DNA from: Streptomyces acidicola | GTDB lineage: Bacteria > Actinomycetota > Actinomycetes > Streptomycetales > Streptomycetaceae | DNA length: 51,960 nucleotides | Direction of reading: 5' to 3' | NCBI RefSeq assembly: GCF_009377235.1 | Contig: NZ_VMNX01000036.1 | Span: forward strand, 1 to 51,960 | Shown: piece after piece, positions 42,811-51,960 of the stretch | How the letters are laid out: each line of letters opens with the position of its first letter | Numbering within the stretch: position 1 is the stretch's first letter | The notes under the pieces: model-generated | The model's database searches: none | The model's input: the letters and a program-made list of their open reading frames with translations, nothing else | What the model was told of the DNA's origin: nothing | Program-made: the position numbers and the translations under genes

Positions 42811-43647
42811 GTGAGCAGCAAGGTCCCCCCGATCACCCTGAACAACGGCGTCGAGATGCCCCAGCTGGGCTACGGCGTCTGGCAGGTGCCGGACGACGAG
42901 GCGGAGCGGGCGGTCGGCACCGCGCTGGAGGCCGGGTACCGCAGCATCGACACAGCGGCGATCTACGGCAACGAAGAGGGCACCGGCAAGGCCATCGCCG
43001 CCTCCGGCATCCCCCGCGAAGATCTCTTCGTCACCACCAAGCTCTGGAACAGCGAGCAGGGGTACGACTCCACGCTGCGTGCCTTCGACGTGTCGCTGGA
43101 GAAGCTCGGCCTGGAGTTCGTGGACCTGTATCTGATCCACTGGCCGCTGCCGGCCAAGGGCACGTTCGTCGAGACGTACAAGGCCTTCGAGAAGTTGCAC
43201 GCGGACGGCCGCGTCCGCGCCATCGGTGTCTCCAACTTCCTTCCGGAGCACCTGGAGCAGCTGCTCGACGCCACCTCCGTGGTCCCCGCGATCAACCAGA
43301 TCGAGCTGCACCCGCACCTCCAGCAGCAGGCGGCCCGTGAGTACCACGCGGAGCGGGGCATCGCGACCGAGGCCTGGTCGCCGCTCGGTCAGGGCAAGGG
43401 CCTCCTGGAGGTCCCGGCGATCGTCGCCATCGCGCAGAAGCACGACCGCACCCCGGCCCAGATCGTGCTGCGCTGGCACCTCCAGATCGGCAACGTCGTG
43501 ATCCCCAAGTCCGTGACCCCGTCCCGGATCAAGGAGAACCTCGAGGTGTTCGACTTCTCGCTCGACGCCGAGGACATGGCCGCGATCGGTGCCCTGAACG
43601 AGGACCGGCGCATCGGTCCGGACCCGGCGACGTTCAGCCTGGTCTGA
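42811..43647 (+). CDS. Aldo/keto reductase
   Basis: About 278 residues, (beta/alpha)8 NADPH-dependent reductase. Catalytic tetrad: Asp in SIDTAAIYGNEEG, Tyr in the same block, Lys in FVTTKLWN and His in LYLIHWPLP. The cofactor-binding VIPKSVTPSRIKENLEVF and the typical AIGVSNF and INQIELHPHLQQ are present. I chose the GTG at 42811 (MSSKVPPITLNNGVEMPQLG) because family similarity starts there; the frame opens 24 codons earlier. It is a general carbonyl reductase; its substrate is not evident. Confidence 0.92.
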   Translation: MSSKVPPITLNNGVEMPQLGYGVWQVPDDEAERAVGTALEAGYRSIDTAAIYGNEEGTGKAIAASGIPREDLFVTTKLWNSEQGYDSTLRAFDVSLEKLGLEFVDLYLIHWPLPAKGTFVETYKAFEKLHADGRVRAIGVSNFLPEHLEQLLDATSVVPAINQIELHPHLQQQAAREYHAERGIATEAWSPLGQGKGLLEVPAIVAIAQKHDRTPAQIVLRWHLQIGNVVIPKSVTPSRIKENLEVFDFSLDAEDMAAIGALNEDRRIGPDPATFSLV

Positions 43648-43679
43648 CGGGTACGCGATGGCCTGACGGCTACAACGAA

Positions 43680-43719
43680 GCGCCCCGGAACCTGACCTTG
43701 TGGTCCGGTTCCGGGGCGC
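43680..43719. terminator. Strong hairpin terminator after the aldo/keto reductase gene
   Basis: GCGCCCCGGAACC (43680-43692) pairs perfectly with GGTTCCGGGGCGC (43707-43719), and the loop itself can add GACC/GGTC pairs. It lies 33 bp past the reductase stop, facing the convergent STAND gene. The rest of the gap (43720-43904) shows no gene I can support. Confidence 0.8.
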
Positions 43720-43904
43720 GTCGTGTGTCCGGCACACCGGCCGACTCCGGTGCGCCCCGCATCCCTGCCCGACGGGGGGACGGAGACCGAACCGCGGAGG
43801 TGCGCCAGTCGGGCTGCCCGATCGGCCGTATCGTCACGCTGTTCACCACGTTGACCGAGCCGGACGACGCTCTCGAAGTCAACCGCGGCGGGCAGTGGCC
43901 GCCG

Positions 43905-47390
<3,486 letters not shown>

Positions 47391-47487
47391 ACGTACCCTC
47401 CCCCGGTCCCCTGGTCACGACGGCGAACCACGCTAACAACGGCCCCCACTCCCTTTGATAGGTAGGCCGGAACGGGGCTGCCCATCA

Positions 47488-49008
47488 ATGATCCGGCGGC
47501 TGGACTCGGCGTGTCCGCCCGCCCCGGCCGACGGGGCCCGCACCGCACGGAGTCCAGCCATCGCCGCCACACAGCTCTCCCGGCCCACCCCCGCCCGCAC
47601 GGCATCACCGCGCCCCCGCTCACGGCGCCGGTGGGCCGTCGGCGCCCCCGTCGCCCTGTCCCTCGTGCTCGGTCTGTGGGGTGTGCGCCGGGACGGCTCG
47701 CTGTGGCGTGACGAGGTGGTGACGTACGACATGGCACGGCGCGACCTGCCGGACCTGGCCGCGACCCTGGAGCAGGTCGACGCCGTGCACGGCCTCTACT
47801 ACCTGCTGATGCACGGCCTGTTCGCGCTGTGCGACGACGCCGACCCGCTGCTGGTGCTGCGGCTGCCGTCGGTCGTGGCGGGGGCCGCGGCGTGCGGGCT
47901 GGTCGCGCTGCTCGGGCACCGGCTCGCGGGGGCGCGGGCCGGGCTGCTCTCCGGGATCGTCTTCGCGCTGCTGCCGCCGGTGCAGCGCTTCGCGCAGGAG
48001 GGCCGGTCGTACGCGCTGGTGTGCGCACTGGTCGTGTGGTCCACATGGTTGCTGGTGCGTGCCGTGGACCGCGGGACCGCACGACTGTGGGCCGGGTACA
48101 CGGCGGTGCTGCTGACGGCGTGTCTGCTGCACGAGTTCGCCGTCCTCGTGGCCGTCGCGCACGCCGTGGTCGTCCCGCGGACGGCGCGTCCGGGGTGGGT
48201 ACGGGCGGTGGCGGTGGTGCTCGTCGGGCTCGCTCCGCTCGCCGTGTTCAGCACGGGCCAGTCGGAGCAGGTGGCGTGGATCGGGGGCATCGGCGCGGTG
48301 TCCTGGACAGGCTTCGGGCTGATCGTGCTCGGAGCGGTCTGCGCGAGGCTCCTCGGCACGCCCCGGGTGGCGGTCGGCCGGCTGGACCTGCCCTCGCTGG
48401 GTCTGGCGCTGACCGTCCTGCCCGCCCTGGTGCTGCTGGTGGCCTCACTGGTCAAGCCGCTGTACGTGGACCGGTACGTGCTGTACGGCAACGCGGGCAC
48501 AGCGCTCCTCGCCGGGGCGGTGCTGGACCGGCTGGGCTCCGGGCTCGGGACGCGTGTCGTCGCGGCGGCCCTCACGCTCGCGCTGGTCCCGGTCACTGTG
48601 GGCGTACGGACGCCGGAGAGCCGTGTGGACGACGTCGCCGCCGTCGAGCAGGCGATACGGCAGGCCGGCGTTCCGGGGGACGGCATCCTGTACATGCCGT
48701 CGCGGCGGCGGGTGTGGTCGCTGCACGATCCCGGGGCGGTGCGGGGGCTGCGCGACCTGGCGCTGGAGCGCGGGCCGGTCGCCTCCAGCACGCTGTACGG
48801 CACGGAGGCCGCCGTGCCCGTCATCCGGGCCCGCATGCTCACGGTGCCGCGGCTCGTGGCGGTGCGCGATCCCGAGGGCGAGCCGCTGGACCGGATCGCG
48901 CAGGAAGCGGTCAAGCGGGACGTCCTGGCCGCGTCCTTCGAGGAGTGCGACACCCTGCGGGTGCGGGGCGCGCGGGTCACGGTGTTCGCGCGCCCCGGGA
49001 AGTGCTGA
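47488..49008 (+). CDS. GT-C-type integral membrane glycosyltransferase (GT39/mannosyltransferase-like)
   Basis: About 506 residues. After a long Pro/Arg-rich cytoplasmic N-terminus (about 55 residues), 9-11 membrane segments follow. The first extracytoplasmic loop has the WRDEVVTYDMA motif (DE), the acidic pair of GT-C enzymes using polyprenyl-phosphate sugars; LPPVQRFAQEGRSYAL is also typical. The C-terminal 100 residues look soluble and extracellular. I chose ATG 47488; a TTG 11 codons upstream is possible. It is divergent from the STAND gene. Acceptor and sugar are unknown. Confidence 0.85.
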   Translation: MIRRLDSACPPAPADGARTARSPAIAATQLSRPTPARTASPRPRSRRRWAVGAPVALSLVLGLWGVRRDGSLWRDEVVTYDMARRDLPDLAATLEQVDAVHGLYYLLMHGLFALCDDADPLLVLRLPSVVAGAAACGLVALLGHRLAGARAGLLSGIVFALLPPVQRFAQEGRSYALVCALVVWSTWLLVRAVDRGTARLWAGYTAVLLTACLLHEFAVLVAVAHAVVVPRTARPGWVRAVAVVLVGLAPLAVFSTGQSEQVAWIGGIGAVSWTGFGLIVLGAVCARLLGTPRVAVGRLDLPSLGLALTVLPALVLLVASLVKPLYVDRYVLYGNAGTALLAGAVLDRLGSGLGTRVVAAALTLALVPVTVGVRTPESRVDDVAAVEQAIRQAGVPGDGILYMPSRRRVWSLHDPGAVRGLRDLALERGPVASSTLYGTEAAVPVIRARMLTVPRLVAVRDPEGEPLDRIAQEAVKRDVLAASFEECDTLRVRGARVTVFARPGKC

Positions 49009-49021
49009 CCTGGAAACCCCG

Positions 49022-49933
49022 TTACCGGTTCCCGAACTCCGCCTCCGCCACATGAATCGTGTGCGCCGCCAGGACGAAGACGTCCGGCCGGTGATGCAGG
49101 CTCGCCTCGTCGTCGGGGTCGAGGAGTTGCTCGACGGTCGCAAGGTCGGACGCGTCGAGGTGTTCTCCGAGGTTTTCTCGGTAGTGCTCGAACATGGCCA
49201 CGACGAACGCGCGGGCCTCGTCGGACAGCGGAGCGGGCAGGTCGAGCAGGAAGGTACGGCTGGTGGCACCGTGCAGGCCGACGGAGGTGAGCAGGCCCGG
49301 CCAGTCCTCGGTCTCCGCGACGGCGCCGGGGAGTTCGGCCCGCATCGCGGTGAACAGCTCGGCCTCGACGGCCCCGATACGGGCCTGGAGGCCGGGCCGG
49401 CCGATGCCGATGTCGCGGGGCAGGTAGCGGGCGGGGAGGCCGCCCTCCAGCAGGGCGAGGGTGCCGCCGGGCGCCAGCCGTTCGGCGAACGCCGCGAGGG
49501 CCGCCCGCTGGTCGGCGAGGTGGTGCAGGCTCCTGCTCGCCCAGAACAGATCGACCGGGTAGTCCAGGTCACCGAGCGCGTCCGGGAGGTCGCCCTCCAC
49601 GGTGCTGAAGCGGTCCGCGACACCCAGGCGCTCGGCCCGCGCCCGGGCTCGTTCGAGGAGGGGGCCGGAACCGTCCGCGGCGACGACTCGCGCGCCCGGG
49701 AACGCTTCGGCCAGCACGCAGGCCACGACGCCGGGCCCGCTGCCCGCGTCGACGACGAGCCCCGGATGGGGCTGCCGCTTGCTCAGCCAGGCCGCGGCCC
49801 GCGCGTACAGGGGCGAGAACAGCTCCGCCTCCGCCTCCAGCCGCGGAGCCATCGCGGACCAGTCCCGGTCCCCGTGATCGTGGTGGTGAAGGTGGTTGCG
49901 CTCGTGGGTGTCGTGGTCGTGCTGGTGTCCCAT
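49022..49933 (-). CDS. SAM-dependent methyltransferase with a histidine-rich N-terminus
   Basis: 303 residues. The first 25 residues (MGHQHDHDTHERNHLHHHDH, then GDRDW) contain nine histidines and many acidic residues and could chelate Zn, Ni or Cu. The class I methyltransferase fold follows: VVDAGSGPGVVACVLAEAF (motif I, about 60-78), VVAADGSGPLLERARARAE, VEGDLPDALGDLDYPVDLFW, SRSLHHLADQRAALAAFAER and LAPGGTLALLEGG. The ATG at 49933 follows GAGAGGG. The gene is convergent with the glycosyltransferase gene, 13 bp away. The substrate is unknown. Confidence 0.87.
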   Translation of the reverse strand: MGHQHDHDTHERNHLHHHDHGDRDWSAMAPRLEAEAELFSPLYARAAAWLSKRQPHPGLVVDAGSGPGVVACVLAEAFPGARVVAADGSGPLLERARARAERLGVADRFSTVEGDLPDALGDLDYPVDLFWASRSLHHLADQRAALAAFAERLAPGGTLALLEGGLPARYLPRDIGIGRPGLQARIGAVEAELFTAMRAELPGAVAETEDWPGLLTSVGLHGATSRTFLLDLPAPLSDEARAFVVAMFEHYRENLGEHLDASDLATVEQLLDPDDEASLHHRPDVFVLAAHTIHVAEAEFGNR

Positions 49934-50048
49934 GGTGGAGACCCTCTCGTCCGGATGCCCGTCAGCGTGCGCCGGCGCACCCGTTCACGGCAATTCTCTT
50001 TGCCGCTTCGGCAAGTCCGGGCGAGAGGTCACTTCCGGCCGGATGGCG

Positions 50049-50090
50049 GTCCGCCGGGGGCCGGCCCAGGAATCCTGGCCCCCGGCGGAC
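50049..50090. terminator. Long perfect hairpin in the methyltransferase/cellulase gap
   Basis: GTCCGCCGGGGGCC (50049-50062) pairs with GGCCCCCGGCGGAC (50077-50090), a 14-bp perfect stem. It is the second hairpin downstream of the minus-strand cellulase gene, 55 bp past its stop. Confidence 0.8.
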
Positions 50091-50107
50091 GTCGTGCACC
50101 AGGCGCT

Positions 50108-50139
50108 CACATGTCCGGGGCGTGGGATCCGGACATGTG
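50108..50139 (-). terminator. Hairpin directly after the cellulase gene
   Basis: CACATGTCCGG (50108-50118) and CCGGACATGTG (50129-50139) form a perfect 11-bp stem with a 10-nt loop, only 5 bp beyond the stop at 50145-50147. With the 50049-50090 hairpin it makes a tandem terminator, or a 3-prime mRNA-stabilising structure. Confidence 0.75.
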
Positions 50140-50144
50140 TCGGC

Positions 50145-51866
50145 TCACAGCGCCGGGTACGCGTTCTTCATGAGCTCCTGGAACTGGGCCGAGAACCAGT
50201 GCCCGGACAGCGGCGAGTTCGGCAGCGCACCCGACAGGTTGTTGCCGTTGCGCGGGTTGCCCGTGTAGGTCGGGTCGCACATGCGGTCGAAGCCCTTGCC
50301 CTCGTCGTTCGGGATGGACGAGCTGGACCCGTCGGACTCACCCGGAGGCTTCATCCACACGTAGGCGTCGATCCCGGCCGCCGGGTTGGCCTGCGGACGC
50401 TCGCCGAGGCCGGCTCCGGACTGGTTGCACCAGTTGCCGATGTGGATACGGCGGTCGTAGCGCCCGCCGTTGACGTACGTGTCGACGCTGGTCGTCGCGC
50501 CCGGTCCGGTGGGCCGTGCGGTGCCGCCCCAGCCGTTGCGGGAGGTGTCGATCAGCATGCCGATGCCGGCGTTGAAGCCGACCGAGACCAGCTGGTTACG
50601 GAAGGCCTGGGCGAAGGACTGCTCGTCGACGTAACGGTTCCAGTCGACCCACTTGGACTCGCGGACCGACTTGCCCGCCACGTTGTCGTTGATGGTGTAG
50701 TTGTTCTCCTTCAGTGCGCTGTAGTTCGCCGTGTTGGTGATGAAGCCGTGCACGTCGTTCACCGTGGCGCCCTCGGCGGTCGCCGCCTCCTTGAAGGTGT
50801 TGGCGGACGCGCCGAAGTTGTCGTCCCAGCCGATCCAGCCGTGGTGTCCGGCGTCGATGTAGTTGTAGACGTTGGCGACGTCGCCGAGCTTGTTCAGCGC
50901 GTATCCGACGCCCTTGACGTAGTTGCCGTTGGCCTTCATCACGTCGCACTGCGGGGTGGCCGTGGGGCGGCTGCCGGTGTTGGTGACGAGGTTGGGCAGC
51001 GAGTCGATCTCGACCGTCGTGACGATCCGCAGCGAGGCGTACTTCGGGTCGGCGAGGATCGCCGCGATCGGGTCGATGTACTGCGTCTTGTACTTGTCGA
51101 TCTCCGTCGGGCCGAGTTCGCCGTTGGAGGCGAGGGCGGCGCAGTCACGTCCGGGCAGGTTGTAGATGACGAGCTGGACGACCAGCTCGTCGGAGCCCTT
51201 CTGCCGCAGCGCCTCGTCGAGGTGGGCGCGCAGACCCATCCCGCCGTTCACGCCGTTGATGGCGGCGATCCGGTCGAGCCAGACGCCCGTGGGCTGGTTG
51301 GCGATCCGGCTGCCGCCGGACTCGGCGTTGGCCTTCGCCCGCCATTCGGGGTTCACGTACACCTTGGCGCCGGAGTACGGGTTGTCGACCTTGGCGTCCG
51401 GGCCGCTGGGGTCCGGCGGATCCGTGGGACCGCTGCCGCCGTCGTCGACATTGCAGGTCACGCCGTCGAGCGTGAAGGTGGCCGGCATCGCGTTGGTGCC
51501 GCTGTAGGAGGCGTTGAAGCCGAAGCTGACCGAACCTCCGGTCGACATCGGCCCGTTGTAGCTCTCGTTGGACGCGGTCACGGCGGTGCCGCTCTGCGTG
51601 AGGTTGGCGTTCCAGCCGCTGGTGATCTTCTGGTTTCCGGCGTACGACCACTTCACGGCCCACGACGACTTGGCGGCGCCGTTGTTGGTGACCGTGACGG
51701 CGGCGGTGAAGCCGGAGTCCCACTGGTTCTGGATCTTGTAGTCGACGGTGCAGGGGACGGCCTGGGCGCCGGTGTCGTCGGGGACGGCGGCCATGGCGGT
51801 CCCGGTCGCACCGCCCACCAGCGCCAGTGCGGCGAGCAACGCCGTTCTTGTCCGGGTACGGCTCAT
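50145..51866 (-). CDS. Secreted cellulase: CBM2 plus GH6 catalytic domain
   Basis: 573 residues. Signal peptide to about residue 26 (AMA). CBM2 at about 38-140 (CTVDYKIQNQWDSGFTAAVT, WSYAGNQKITSGWNANLTQS, FGFNASYSGTN), a short Pro/Asp/Gly linker, then GH6 from about 160 to the end. GH6 blocks: YVNPEWRAKANAE, VQLVIYNLPGRDCAALASNG with the likely acid Asp, YIDAGHHGWIGW, VSVGFNAGIGMLIDTSRNGW with the second Asp, and DAYVWMKPPGESDGSS. The extended loops and overall size resemble bacterial exo-acting Cel6B-type enzymes, which release cellobiose from non-reducing ends. The start at 51866 has GGAGAGGAAA upstream. No CebR-type box was found in the 94 bp visible upstream. Confidence 0.95.
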   Translation of the reverse strand: MSRTRTRTALLAALALVGGATGTAMAAVPDDTGAQAVPCTVDYKIQNQWDSGFTAAVTVTNNGAAKSSWAVKWSYAGNQKITSGWNANLTQSGTAVTASNESYNGPMSTGGSVSFGFNASYSGTNAMPATFTLDGVTCNVDDGGSGPTDPPDPSGPDAKVDNPYSGAKVYVNPEWRAKANAESGGSRIANQPTGVWLDRIAAINGVNGGMGLRAHLDEALRQKGSDELVVQLVIYNLPGRDCAALASNGELGPTEIDKYKTQYIDPIAAILADPKYASLRIVTTVEIDSLPNLVTNTGSRPTATPQCDVMKANGNYVKGVGYALNKLGDVANVYNYIDAGHHGWIGWDDNFGASANTFKEAATAEGATVNDVHGFITNTANYSALKENNYTINDNVAGKSVRESKWVDWNRYVDEQSFAQAFRNQLVSVGFNAGIGMLIDTSRNGWGGTARPTGPGATTSVDTYVNGGRYDRRIHIGNWCNQSGAGLGERPQANPAAGIDAYVWMKPPGESDGSSSSIPNDEGKGFDRMCDPTYTGNPRNGNNLSGALPNSPLSGHWFSAQFQELMKNAYPAL

Positions 51867-51914
51867 GAGTGCGGTTTCCTCTCCGTGGGGGTTGTTCGTG
51901 CGGGTGGTCCGTGG

Positions 51915-51960
51915 GGGGTTGTCTGTGGGCGGGGTTGTCTGTGGGCGGGGTTGTCTGTGT
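51915..51960 (-). repeat. 16-bp tandem repeat upstream of the cellulase gene, cut by the window edge
   Basis: Two exact copies of ggggttgtctgtgggc (51915-51930, 51931-51946) and most of a third (51947-51960) lie 49 bp upstream of the cellulase start codon. The array may continue beyond the window. Confidence 0.88.

Overview
The window is very GC-rich, densely coded actinobacterial DNA. GC-biased third positions, GTG/TTG starts, ATGA stop/start overlaps, Tat and lipoprotein signals, a GH6 cellulase with CBM2, and many ROK, GntR, LacI, LysR and ABC-transport genes all point to Streptomyces or a close relative. No rRNA, tRNA, phage, IS element or CRISPR array was recognised.

Layout. (1) 1-3230 (-): inositol-3-phosphate synthase, a UbiA-type prenyltransferase and a TIM-barrel isomerase, joined by two ATGA overlaps and resembling the actinobacterial ebo / SCO3242-type cluster; the last gene runs off the left edge. 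(2) 3323-14825 (-): a carbohydrate locus with a ROK regulator, a ribose-type ABC transporter (ATPase, permease, Tat lipoprotein), a Gfo/Idh/MocA oxidoreductase and a sugar-isomerase-like TIM barrel. After a terminator hairpin come a secreted PQQ-type sugar dehydrogenase with PKD and CBM modules and a ThuA-DUF1080 lipoprotein. Together they suggest extracellular oxidation and cleavage of a glycoside via keto-sugar chemistry. (3) 15290-18793 (-): FCD-type GntR regulator, FabH-like ketosynthase, and an OFA-family MFS carrier with an overlapping 45-aa small subunit. (4) 19027-26594: divergent LacI regulator and an operon of asparaginase, HpPgdA-like deacetylase/imidase, MFS carrier, two SDRs and a CxxC protein; a perfect palindrome sits at the predicted start of transcription. 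(5) 26620-28361: wreckage of an NAD-type formate dehydrogenase (a C-terminal NuoF-like remnant and an iron-sulfur gene with an internal deletion and lost cysteines), followed by intact fdhD.

(6) 28437-34474: isochorismatase-like hydrolase, secreted GH33 sialidase with a LamG domain, a membrane-anchored beta-propeller-like protein, a BASS-type transporter and a divergent LysR. (7) 34976-41711 (+): long-chain acyl-CoA synthetase, two operator-like palindromes 33 bp apart, then a branched-chain-amino-acid-type ABC system in which two permeases and one ATPase are fused in one polypeptide. (8) 41720-51866: Tat-secreted polysaccharide-lyase-like protein, aldo/keto reductase, a 1161-aa HTH-STAND-beta-propeller protein, a GT-C glycosyltransferase, a methyltransferase with a His-rich N-terminus, and a CBM2-GH6 cellulase followed by two strong hairpins.

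The least expected feature is the number of short tandem repeats at gene ends. In three neighbouring minus-strand genes (fabH-like, gntR, lacI) the repeat array includes the final codons and stop codon and carries copies of that segment downstream. Similar arrays lie at the coding ends of the PQQ dehydrogenase, asparaginase and CxxC-protein genes, at the 5-prime end of the inositol-phosphate synthase gene, and in several leaders.
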